Shown: positions 5,765 to 13,394 of the stretch, piece after piece
Position numbering within the stretch: position 1 is the stretch's first letter
Layout: every line of letters begins with the position of its first letter
Assembly: GCA_946406355.1 (NCBI GenBank)
Contig: CAMJKI010000016.1
Location: forward strand, 1 to 34,753
Length of the DNA: 34,753 nt
Source of the DNA: an uncultured Bacteroidales bacterium
Lineage (GTDB): Bacteria; Bacteroidota; Bacteroidia; Bacteroidales; UBA932
Direction of reading: 5' to 3'
Translations under genes and position numbers: made by a program
Notes under the pieces: generated by a model
What the model was told of the DNA's origin: nothing
What the model saw: the letters and a program-made list of their open reading frames with translations, nothing else
Database searches by the model: none

Positions 5765-8248
5765 ATGCATAGAATATTCCTGCCGATATACCATTTCTTC
5801 AAGGAGCGGAAAGTTTTGATGTACATACTGATGATTGCCAGCGCGCTGGTATTCGTCTATTTTGGCCTTCAGCTCAGGCTGGAGGAGGATATCGTTAAGC
5901 TCCTGCCCCGTTCTTCTACCGACAACGAACTGGCCTTCAGCGAAATAGAGCTCAAGGACAAGGTGTTCATCCAGGTAACCTCCCGCAATCCGGAACAGCC
6001 GGTGACGGCCAGCGAACTGGGGTATGCCGTGGAAGACTTCTGCCACGTTCTGGAGCAGAAAGATTCCACCACCAATTATATCGCCGGCATTCTGTCGGTA
6101 CTGGATACGGACCTGGCTTTTTCGGCCATGGATTTCGGTCTCACCCATCTTCCTTCCTTCGTAGATACCGCCTGGTACCGGGACATTGAACAGCTCCTGG
6201 AAAAAGACGCCATCGACAAGCAGATGGCCGAAAACTACCAGCTGGTGATGAACGACGAAACCGGCATGGATTCGCAGCTGGTAGCCATGGATCCCATCGG
6301 CCTCAGGAGCATAGTGCTAAGCCGTTTCCTGGGCGAAGAAGGCTCCATCGGCGGTTTCACCATGGAAGACGGTCACCTCTTCTGCCCGGACAAAACCGTA
6401 GCCCTGGCCTTCCTCTCCCCCAGTTTCGACCCTATGGACTCCGGCAAAGCCGGCAAGATGGTACGCATGATTGCCCGCGCCCAGAAGGAATACGAAGAAA
6501 GCCATCCGGATCTTAAGCTGTACATTCACGGCAACCCGCAGGGCAGCGTTTCCAACGCCGGCACCATCAAGAACGACGTTTACTGGACCGTGGGTCTTTC
6601 CCTGCTGATAATCCTGATAATCATTCTCCTGAGCTTCCACAGCTTCACCTTTGTGTGGCAGCAGGTGCTCCCCATTGCCTACGGCACGGCCTTTTCCATG
6701 GCCTGCATGTACTGGCTCAAGGGCTTCATGTCCCTGATGGCCCTGGGCCTGGGTGCCATTGTGCTGGGTGTAGCCATCAGCTACTGCCTGCACGTGCTCA
6801 TCCACTATTACTACGTGGGAGACGTGGAAATGATGCTGAAGGACGAATCCACGCCCGTTTTCCTGGGCTGCATCACCACGGTGGGCGCCTTCCTGGGCCT
6901 GCTGTTCACGGAAAGTGACCTGCTGCGGGACTTCGGCCTGTTTGCCACCTTCGCCCTGCTGGGCAACACCTTCTTTGCGCTGGTGTTCCTCCCCCACTTC
7001 CTGGATCCCAAGCAAATCAAGTTCAAGCGCAGCCACGGTTTCCCGCTGGTGGAACGCATCAACAGCCTCCCCTGGGACCGCAAACCCTGGTTCGTTGCCC
7101 TCCTGCTGGTGCTTATTGTGATTGGCATTGTCTTCAGCCCCCGGGTAAAGTTCGACAACGACCTCCGCAACCTGGACTACGACAATCCGGAACTTGTGGC
7201 CAGCCAGAATTTGTACAACGAGAAGAATGCCGACGGCTACGAGCACATGTACTTTGCCGCCTGGTCGGAAAACAAGCTGGACGAAGCCCTGGAATACAAC
7301 GACGGCCTGTACCACTCGCTGGAAAAGCTTAAGGAAAGCGGCCTGGTAAAGGGTTACTCCCCCGTCACCTACCTCCTTTTCCGCTCACAGGCCAGCCAGG
7401 AAGCCCGTATTCAGAGCTGGAAAGATTTCTGGACCGAAGACCGTGTGAACCGGCTCAAGTCGCTGGTGAACCGTTCGGCCCTGGAGCACAACCTGCTCCC
7501 TTATATGTTTGAACCCTTCTTCAGCCTGCTTACAGCCGACTATGAACCCGGCGACTTGTACGCTTCCGGCATAGTTCCGCACGGGCTCATGTCCAATTAC
7601 ATAGAGCATCAGGAAAGCGGCCGCTACATGGTATTTACAGACGTTTCCTATGCCAAGGAAGATCTGGACCCGGTTTGGGACGCCGTAACGGCCAACGACC
7701 ATGTAATTGTGCTGGAGCCGTTCTATTACTGCCGGGAAGTGGTGGAAATTGTGCACGACGACTTCTCCACCACCCTGTGGATCTCCAGCCTGTTCGTGCT
7801 CATTGTGCTGCTCATTTCCTTCCGAAACATCTGGATTGCCCTGCTGGCCTTCTTCCCCATGTTCACCAGCTGGTACGTGATGCAGGGTTACATGGCCATC
7901 TTCGGCCTGGAATTCAACCTCATCAATGTGGTTATTTCCACCTTCATTTACGGTATCGGCGTAGATTACAGCATCTTTGTGATGGAAGGCCTGTTACGGG
8001 AAGCGCGAGACGGCGAAGACAGTACCCTCAAATACCACAAGGTAGCCATTTTCTATTCGGCGCTGGTGCTGGCCATAGTCACCTGCTCCCTTATTTTTGC
8101 CAAGCATACGTCCATCCATTCCATCGGGCTTATCACCCTTATCGGCATGGCGTCCACCATATTAATCACCTATTCGCTGCAGCCTTACCTGTTCCGTATG
8201 CTGTGCAAGGTGCCCTATTTCCGTCGCAGTTTCCGCATTAAAGAGTAA
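5765..8248 (+). CDS. MMPL/RND-family lipid exporter
   Basis: An 827-aa inner-membrane protein with the two-fold RND plan: one N-terminal helix (about residues 17-37), a large periplasmic loop, a five-helix bundle (about 275-420), a second entry helix near 445, another loop, and a final bundle (about 670-815). The second bundle holds the motif GIGVDYSIFVMEG, in which the acidic residue is expected to relay protons. MMPL proteins export lipids or acylated metabolites using the proton gradient. The stop lies 2 bp from the fakA-like start, so the two are probably cotranscribed and the substrate may be an acylated product of the downstream genes. A second MMPL protein is encoded at 17048-20209. 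The substrate cannot be read from the sequence. Confidence 0.85.
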   Translation: MHRIFLPIYHFFKERKVLMYILMIASALVFVYFGLQLRLEEDIVKLLPRSSTDNELAFSEIELKDKVFIQVTSRNPEQPVTASELGYAVEDFCHVLEQKDSTTNYIAGILSVLDTDLAFSAMDFGLTHLPSFVDTAWYRDIEQLLEKDAIDKQMAENYQLVMNDETGMDSQLVAMDPIGLRSIVLSRFLGEEGSIGGFTMEDGHLFCPDKTVALAFLSPSFDPMDSGKAGKMVRMIARAQKEYEESHPDLKLYIHGNPQGSVSNAGTIKNDVYWTVGLSLLIILIIILLSFHSFTFVWQQVLPIAYGTAFSMACMYWLKGFMSLMALGLGAIVLGVAISYCLHVLIHYYYVGDVEMMLKDESTPVFLGCITTVGAFLGLLFTESDLLRDFGLFATFALLGNTFFALVFLPHFLDPKQIKFKRSHGFPLVERINSLPWDRKPWFVALLLVLIVIGIVFSPRVKFDNDLRNLDYDNPELVASQNLYNEKNADGYEHMYFAAWSENKLDEALEYNDGLYHSLEKLKESGLVKGYSPVTYLLFRSQASQEARIQSWKDFWTEDRVNRLKSLVNRSALEHNLLPYMFEPFFSLLTADYEPGDLYASGIVPHGLMSNYIEHQESGRYMVFTDVSYAKEDLDPVWDAVTANDHVIVLEPFYYCREVVEIVHDDFSTTLWISSLFVLIVLLISFRNIWIALLAFFPMFTSWYVMQGYMAIFGLEFNLINVVISTFIYGIGVDYSIFVMEGLLREARDGEDSTLKYHKVAIFYSALVLAIVTCSLIFAKHTSIHSIGLITLIGMASTILITYSLQPYLFRMLCKVPYFRRSFRIKE

Positions 8249-8250
8249 AC

Positions 8251-9852
8251 ATGAACCTGACGGCCGACCTATACCTGAACCTGATCCGCGGCGGCGCTGC
8301 CAATCTTTCGCAGAACCGCCACACCATCAACGACTTAAACGTTTTTCCCATCCCGGACGGAGACACCGGGGACAATATGTACATGACCATAGAGGCGGGT
8401 ACCCGCGCCAGCGGTACTAAGCTCGCCGATATGGCCGCTTCCGTTTCCCAGGGCATGCTGCTGGGCGCGCGCGGCAACTCCGGCGTTATCCTTTCCCGCA
8501 TTTTCGCGGGCATGGCCAAAGCCTTTGAAGGGCTTAAGGAGGCCGATGCCAACGCCTTCAACGCCGCCATGCGCTCCGGCGTAGATGCCGCCTATCATGC
8601 CGTATCGCAGCCCGTGGAAGGCACCATCCTAACCGTGCTGCGCGAAGGCGTAGCCGCGGCCGACGGCTCTTCGTCCATAGAAGAATACTTCGACCTGATG
8701 ATAGCCGCCATGGACCTGAGCCTGCAGCACACGCCGGACCTGCTGGACGTGCTCAAGAAAGCCGGTGTGGTAGATAGCGGCGGCGCAGGCCTCATCTGCA
8801 TCTGGGAAGGCATGCGGGACGCCCTGCACGGGAAATCCCCCATCCTGGCCGATGAAAACACCGGTACCAGCCAGGCATCCCAGCCCGTCGATTTTTCGGC
8901 CTTCACGGAAGACAGCGTACTGGAATTCGGCTACTGCACGGAATTCCTCCTGCGCCTGCAGCGCTGCAAAGTGGTCCTGGACAGCTTTGACGAAACGGTT
9001 ATCAAGGACTGGCTGTCGCAGAAAGGCGATTCGCTGGTTTTCTTCCGCGACGGCAGCATAGTAAAAGTGCACGTGCACACCAAAGATCCCGGCGAGGTGC
9101 TCTCCAAATGCCGCGAATGGGGCGAATTCCTTACCATCAAGGTAGAGAACATGACGCTGCAGCACCACGAGAACCACATGGACGAGCGTTTCAAACTAAG
9201 CCGAAAAGGCCTGGGCATCGTTACGGTGGCTGCCGGCAAGGGCCTCACGAACCTCTTCGGCGAAATGGGCGCCGACGAAGTAATAGAAGGCGGTCAAACC
9301 ATGAATCCGCCGGTGGAAAGCTTCCTGGAGGCCTTTGACAAAACATCGGCCGATGTAATACTGGTATTCCCCAACAACAGCAATATCCTGCTTACAGCCC
9401 GTCAGGCGGCCGATTTGTACAAGGATTCCGACGTGCGCGTAATCCCCACCAAAACCTTGGGCGAAGGCTATTTTGCCCTGGCCAACCTGAATCCCGAAGC
9501 GCCCGTGGACGAGATGGTGCAAACCCTCACGGAAGCCGCCGCATCGGTAACCACCGGCCTGGTGTCGCAGGCCATCCGCGATACGGACGCCGGCCGCAAG
9601 GGCGATTATCTGGGCTTCAGCGGCAAGGAGATTCTTTGCGGCTCCTCCAGCCGCCTGAGAACGGCCTTCGATCTGGCCGAAAGGCTGGATGCCCCGTCCC
9701 ACGACATTGTGCTCATCCTTTCCGGGGCCGATGCCCCCGCCGATGAAGCGGAAACGCTAAGGCAGCAGCTGGAAAAGGCCTGTCCCCTGTCGGAATGCAT
9801 CCTGCTGCAAGGCGACCAGCCCATTTACGACTACATTATTTGTCTTTGCTAA
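8251..9852 (+). CDS. fakA: Fatty acid kinase ATP-binding subunit (DAK2/YloV family), FakA-like
   Basis: A 533-aa protein close to the usual FakA length (about 550 aa). The N-terminal DAK2 kinase domain (about residues 1-200) has NVFPIPDGDTGDNM at 30-43, whose aspartates bind magnesium-ATP, then GARGNSGVILSRI and VDSGGAGL. The middle domain has VKVHVHTKDPGEVL and IKVENMTLQHHE, both characteristic. The C-terminal DegV-like domain ends in GDQPIYDYIICLC, a variant of the GGQPLYxYIxSVE ending. FakA phosphorylates a fatty acid held by a FakB/DegV protein to give acyl phosphate. The next gene encodes such a partner, and plsX, which uses acyl phosphate, is two genes further on. Confidence 0.9.
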   Translation: MNLTADLYLNLIRGGAANLSQNRHTINDLNVFPIPDGDTGDNMYMTIEAGTRASGTKLADMAASVSQGMLLGARGNSGVILSRIFAGMAKAFEGLKEADANAFNAAMRSGVDAAYHAVSQPVEGTILTVLREGVAAADGSSSIEEYFDLMIAAMDLSLQHTPDLLDVLKKAGVVDSGGAGLICIWEGMRDALHGKSPILADENTGTSQASQPVDFSAFTEDSVLEFGYCTEFLLRLQRCKVVLDSFDETVIKDWLSQKGDSLVFFRDGSIVKVHVHTKDPGEVLSKCREWGEFLTIKVENMTLQHHENHMDERFKLSRKGLGIVTVAAGKGLTNLFGEMGADEVIEGGQTMNPPVESFLEAFDKTSADVILVFPNNSNILLTARQAADLYKDSDVRVIPTKTLGEGYFALANLNPEAPVDEMVQTLTEAAASVTTGLVSQAIRDTDAGRKGDYLGFSGKEILCGSSSRLRTAFDLAERLDAPSHDIVLILSGADAPADEAETLRQQLEKACPLSECILLQGDQPIYDYIICLC

Positions 9853-9869
9853 TTTAACAACAACCACAT

Positions 9870-10736
9870 ATGCTTAAGATTTACACCGATACCGACACCG
9901 ACATCAATCCCCAGATTGCTGCCGAATACGGTTATAAACTCATTTCCATGCCCTACAGCATAGACGCCAAAACCGTTTATCCGTACCAGGATTTTGAGGT
10001 ATTTGACGCCCATGCCTTTTACGACACCCTGCGGGGCGGCGTACTGCCCACCACCAGCGCCATCAGCAAGGAACAGTACATCGGCTACTTTGAGGAGGAT
10101 TTCAAGGAAGGCAACGACATCCTGTACGTGCACTTCTCCCGCGCCATGACCAATACCTTCGACGTTATGGACCAGGCTGTGGCCGAACTCAAGGCCAAGT
10201 ATCCCGGCGTGCGCTTCGAAGAAATTGACACCAAAGGCATTACCACCATCAGCTACGCCATCGTGCGGGAAGTGGGAGACCTTATCAAGGCCGGCAAAAC
10301 GCTTGACGAAGTGCTGGAATGGGCCAAAACGGAGGTGGACAAATTTGCCATGTATTTTTTTGCCGACGACCTCAAGTTCTTCCGCCGCAGCGGCCGTGTA
10401 AGCGGTCTGGCTGCCGCCATGGGCACGCTCATCGGCGTACGTCCCATCATCCACATGAGCCAGGAAGGCAAAATGGTGTCCGTGGGTACGGAGAAAGGCC
10501 GCATCAAGGCCATGAACCGCCTGGTGGAAACCCTGGCCGACCTGGGCGAGGACGTGGCCGCCCACCGCATCTGCATCGGCCACACCGACGCTCCGGAAAT
10601 TGCCCATGAGGTGGGCCGCATCATAGAAGAGCGTTTCGGCCCCCAGAGAATAGAATACGTGGACGTGAACCCCACCGCCGGCAGTCACTGCGGCCCCAAC
10701 GGCGTAGGAGTATGTTTCCATGCTAAACATCGTTGA
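9870..10736 (+). CDS. fakB: DegV-family fatty-acid-binding protein, FakB-like
   Basis: A 288-aa DegV fold protein. It starts with the typical KIYTDTDTDINPQIAAEY strand and nucleotide-fold-like region. PTTSAISKEQY corresponds to the TSxPS acyl-carboxylate-binding loop, FRRSGRVSG is the conserved arginine-containing FxRSGR motif, and SHCGPNGVGVCF corresponds to the usual HTGPGxxGV ending with a retained His. FakB proteins hold a fatty acid for phosphorylation by FakA and deliver acyl phosphate. The loop HFSRAMTNTFDVM replaces the usual SSGLSGTYQSA, so ligand preference may differ from the Firmicutes proteins. It lies 17 bp after the fakA-like gene. Confidence 0.87.
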   Translation: MLKIYTDTDTDINPQIAAEYGYKLISMPYSIDAKTVYPYQDFEVFDAHAFYDTLRGGVLPTTSAISKEQYIGYFEEDFKEGNDILYVHFSRAMTNTFDVMDQAVAELKAKYPGVRFEEIDTKGITTISYAIVREVGDLIKAGKTLDEVLEWAKTEVDKFAMYFFADDLKFFRRSGRVSGLAAAMGTLIGVRPIIHMSQEGKMVSVGTEKGRIKAMNRLVETLADLGEDVAAHRICIGHTDAPEIAHEVGRIIEERFGPQRIEYVDVNPTAGSHCGPNGVGVCFHAKHR

Positions 10737-10766
10737 AACGATGTTTCAAGATTGTTTTACCCCTCA

Positions 10767-10842
10767 GTCACTTCGTGACAGCTCCCGGTGGGAGCGCCAC
10801 CCCCACCGCCCCCTCGCCGGGGGCCCTGTCGGCCTGAAGGCC
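10767..10842 (+). repeat. Cluster of four consecutive GC-rich hairpins between fakB and the GNAT gene
   Basis: The 125-bp gap holds four perfect mini-hairpins in a row: GTCAC-ttc-GTGAC (10767-10779), GCTCCC-ggt-GGGAGC (10781-10795), GCCCCC-tcgcc-GGGGGC (10808-10824) and GGCC-tgaa-GGCC (10831-10842). It resembles dispersed intergenic hairpin repeats common in gut bacteria. A similarly built series, starting with a GTCGC-type hairpin on its own strand, lies inside the ketosynthase gene at 23098-23156. There is no T-run, so a simple terminator is unlikely. Confidence 0.8.
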
Positions 10843-10861
10843 TCCAAAACAATGTGAAACT

Positions 10862-11989
10862 ATGATAACGATTAAAGAAGTAAAGAGCAAAAAGGAGCGG
10901 AAAGAGTTCCTGAACCTGCCGCTGGACCTGTACAAGGGGAATCCCTACTACATCCCCCCCATGTACATGGACGAGAAGAAGATCTTCCGGAAAGACTATA
11001 TATATAACAGCAGCTGTGACTCTGTCTTCTTCAATGCCTACAAAGACGGCGTTATAGTGGGCCGTATCCAGGGCATCATCCAGCGGGATGCCAACGCCAA
11101 GAACGGTGAAAAACGCGCCCGCTTCACCCGTATTGAGGCCATTGACGACGCCGAAGTGTTCAAAGCGCTGCTGGAAGCCGCCGAAGGCTGGGCCCGGAGC
11201 TGCGGCATGGATACCGTGCAAGGCCCCATCGGCTATTCCGACCTGGAGAAGGAAGGGCTTCTGATAGAGGGTTTTGACGTGCCCGGCACCTTTGTAACCA
11301 CCTATAACCATCCCTATTACCAGAAGCACATAGAGGCACTGGGCTACAAGAAGGAAGTGGATTACACGGGTTCCTTCCTGTACGGGCCGGAATCGGAAGA
11401 AACCCTGCAGGAAATGGAGCAGCTGGTGAATTTCATCTTCAAGCGCTACAAACTGCACTTTGGGGAGTCCAAGAACGGGGCCGATTTCATGCGCAAATAT
11501 GCCGACGGCATCTTCAACCTCATGGACATGTCGTACGAAGGCCTGTACGGGACGGTTCCCTTCACGGAGGGAATGCGCAAGCTGATGCTGGACAACTTCG
11601 GCCTGGTGATAGATCCCAAGTATTCTGCCATCATTCTGGACGAGAACGAGAAGCCGGTGTGCTTCGGCCTGGCCATTCCTTCGCTGAACAGGGCCTTCCA
11701 CGGCACCAGGGGCCATATAACCCCCGGAGTGGCCGTGCGCTTCCTGCAATGCAAAATGCACCCGGACAGCCTAAATCTGTGCATTATCGGCGCCGATCCG
11801 GAATACATGAACCGGGGCGTATCGGCCGCGCTGAGCCTGGCCATCATGAAGATGCTCAAGGAGAACCCCGCCCTGCGCTATGCCGATACCTGCATTAACC
11901 TGGAAGACAATTATGCCATTCAAAACCAGTGGAAGCGCTTCCGCCGGGAAGTTCCCAAGCGCTACCGCTGCTACGTTAAAGCATTATGA
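10862..11989 (+). CDS. GNAT-fold acyltransferase-like protein
   Basis: A 375-aa soluble protein of the long GNAT-related type. N-terminal features are FLNLPLDLYKGNPYYIPPM and VGRIQGIIQRDANA, followed by DTVQGPIGYSDLEKEGLLIEG. The C-terminal half contains LCIIGADPEYMNRGVSAALSLAIMK, where the NRG/SAAL stretch fits the acyl-CoA pyrophosphate-binding loop of GNAT enzymes. Proteins of this shape are usually annotated as N-acetyltransferases without proven substrate. Because it sits between fakB and plsX and its last bases overlap the plsX start (ATGA), an N-acyltransferase using acyl-ACP or acyl phosphate is a reasonable inference, similar in concept to glycine-lipid synthases of Bacteroides. No experimental support is visible in the sequence. 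Confidence 0.75.
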   Translation: MITIKEVKSKKERKEFLNLPLDLYKGNPYYIPPMYMDEKKIFRKDYIYNSSCDSVFFNAYKDGVIVGRIQGIIQRDANAKNGEKRARFTRIEAIDDAEVFKALLEAAEGWARSCGMDTVQGPIGYSDLEKEGLLIEGFDVPGTFVTTYNHPYYQKHIEALGYKKEVDYTGSFLYGPESEETLQEMEQLVNFIFKRYKLHFGESKNGADFMRKYADGIFNLMDMSYEGLYGTVPFTEGMRKLMLDNFGLVIDPKYSAIILDENEKPVCFGLAIPSLNRAFHGTRGHITPGVAVRFLQCKMHPDSLNLCIIGADPEYMNRGVSAALSLAIMKMLKENPALRYADTCINLEDNYAIQNQWKRFRREVPKRYRCYVKAL

Positions 11990-13005
11990 TTAAAATCATT
12001 GTAGACTGCTTCGGCGGAGACCATTGCCCGCAAGCACCCGTGCAGGGGGCCCTGGCTGCCATGGCCAAGAATCCGGACCTGTACATTATGCTCGCCGGCG
12101 ATGAAGCCATCTTGAAGAAAGAGCTGGCGGGTAAAAGCTACGATCCGGCCCGGCTGGAGATTGTGCATGCTCCGGAAGTAATCGGCTGCGACGAAAAGCC
12201 CACCGACGTGGTGCGCCTCAAGCGCAATTCCTCCATGATGAAGGGCATTATCCTGCTGCGGGACCGTGACGACATTGCCGGCATGGTATCTACCGGATCT
12301 ACCGGTGCCCTGGTAACCGGCGCCTTGGTACGTCTGGGCCGCATTCCCGGCGTTATCCGCCCGGCCTTCTGTCCCCTCCTTCCCACCATGGACGGCGGTC
12401 TGGTGGGCGTTTGCGACAGCGGCGCCAACATGACGGTAACCCCCGCCCACCTGCGTCAGTTCGCCATTATGGCCAGCCTGTACATGTGTAACGTGTATGG
12501 CGTAAAGAATCCCCGCACTGCCCTGCTGAATGTGGGAAAAGAAGCCGAGAAGGGCGATGAAACCCGCCAGGAGGCCTATAAGCTGCTGCAGGAGACCGCC
12601 TCCCTGAACTTTGTGGGCAATATGGAAAGCCGGGACCTGCTTAGCGGCAGCTACGATGTAGTAGTAGCCGACGGCTTTTCCGGCAACGTGCTCATAAAGA
12701 CCACGGAAGGAACGGCCATTGAGCTGCTGAAAAAGCTGAAGAAAGAAATCTACAGCCGCTGGATTTACAAGCTGGGAGCGCTGCTCATGAAACCCATGTT
12801 CGGCTCCCTGAAGGAGTTCATGAACTACCAGAACTACGGCGGAAGCGTGCTCCTGGGTACCTCCAAGGTAGTTGTAAAGGGCCACGGCTCCTCCAAGGCC
12901 GTAGCCGTGGAAAAGTGCATAGAGCAGGCCTACCGCATGGAAGTGAGCGGCCTGAGCACACAGATAGAGGCCGAAATAGCAAAGTATGAACATTACGAAG
13001 AATAA
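11986..13005 (+). CDS. plsX: Phosphate acyltransferase PlsX
   Basis: A 339-aa protein matching PlsX in length and motifs: IIVDCFGGDHCPQAPVQGA at the start (usual form MGGDxxP), SSMMKGIILLRD, VSTGSTGALVTGAL, RPAFCPLLPT and DGFSGNVLIKTTEG. PlsX interconverts acyl-ACP and acyl phosphate at the membrane and feeds glycerolipid synthesis. Here it follows fakA/fakB and precedes an ACP gene, which fits fatty-acid salvage into acyl-ACP. It is not next to rpmF or fabH, the usual setting, so it may be a second, dedicated copy. The start overlaps the GNAT stop as ATGA. The usual second glycine of the MGGD motif is kept but Met is Phe. Confidence 0.9.
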   Translation: MIKIIVDCFGGDHCPQAPVQGALAAMAKNPDLYIMLAGDEAILKKELAGKSYDPARLEIVHAPEVIGCDEKPTDVVRLKRNSSMMKGIILLRDRDDIAGMVSTGSTGALVTGALVRLGRIPGVIRPAFCPLLPTMDGGLVGVCDSGANMTVTPAHLRQFAIMASLYMCNVYGVKNPRTALLNVGKEAEKGDETRQEAYKLLQETASLNFVGNMESRDLLSGSYDVVVADGFSGNVLIKTTEGTAIELLKKLKKEIYSRWIYKLGALLMKPMFGSLKEFMNYQNYGGSVLLGTSKVVVKGHGSSKAVAVEKCIEQAYRMEVSGLSTQIEAEIAKYEHYEE

Positions 13006-13008
13006 TGA

Positions 13009-13076
13009 GGAATAAGGTATGTATTTGCCGGGGGCATCGGCCATTTTTTGCCCCCGGCAAATACATACCTTATTCC
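13009..13076. repeat. 28-bp perfect inverted repeat between plsX and acp
   Basis: The left arm 13009-13036 and right arm 13049-13076 are exact reverse complements over 28 bp, with a 12-nt loop (TCGGCCATTTTT). The arms begin GGAATAAGGTATG and carry GCCGGGGGCA next to the loop. The structure begins four bases after the plsX stop and ends 15 bp before the acp ATG, so the hairpin would hold the mRNA just ahead of acp. No T-run follows the right arm, arguing against a standard terminator. It could be a processing or translation-control site, or a small inserted palindrome. Confidence 0.95.
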
Positions 13077-13091
13077 ACAACACTTATCAAT

Positions 13092-13322
13092 ATGTTTGAA
13101 AGAGTACAGACCATCCTGGCGAAGCAGCTTCGCCTCGCACCCGAAAAGATTACCCCCGAATCCCGTATTATGAAGGACCTGGGGGCCGATTCGCTGGACA
13201 TTCTCCAGCTTCTGATGCGCATTGAAGACCAGTACGGCATTGTAATCCCGGACCAGGCCCTGGCCAAGTTCGAGACCGTTGCCGACGTGGTTGCCTACTT
13301 GGAGCAGCAAGAGAATCAATAA
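13092..13322 (+). CDS. Acyl carrier protein (plsX-linked)
   Basis: A 76-aa acidic ACP. Ser34 in GADSLDILQL is the phosphopantetheine attachment site. Helix I (MFERVQTILAKQLRLAPEKI) and the C-terminal helix (ALAKFETVADVVAYLEQQ) fit the four-helix ACP fold. The ATG at 13092 gives a normal-length ACP. An in-frame ATG at 13005, overlapping the plsX stop as TAATG, would add 29 residues encoded by the inverted repeat and is less likely. Being downstream of plsX and the fak genes, it may be the carrier that receives salvaged acyl groups. It is distinct from the two ACPs of the aryl-polyene-type operon. Confidence 0.92.
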   Translation: MFERVQTILAKQLRLAPEKITPESRIMKDLGADSLDILQLLMRIEDQYGIVIPDQALAKFETVADVVAYLEQQENQ

Positions 13323-13333
13323 TAGACAAAAAG

Positions 13334-13364
13334 CCTGTCATTTCGAGCGAAGTCGAGAAATCTT
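13334..13364. repeat. Dispersed intergenic repeat of the GTCATTTCGAGCGAAG type
   Basis: The segment between acp and the nucleoside kinase gene contains TGTCATTTCGAGCGAAGTCG followed by AGAAATCT. I recall this as a widespread intergenic repeat in many bacterial genomes including Bacteroidota. It has an imperfect hairpin (ATTTC with GAAAT). Only one copy is in the window, so its repeat status rests on memory. Confidence 0.6.
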
Positions 13365-13394
13365 ATAACACCACATAATTGATAATAGTATATT

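Noticed and set aside
13005..13091. Extended ACP start at 13005 as the main start
   Set aside because: The extra 29 residues come entirely from a perfect inverted repeat and do not look like ACP; kept only as a possibility in the findings.
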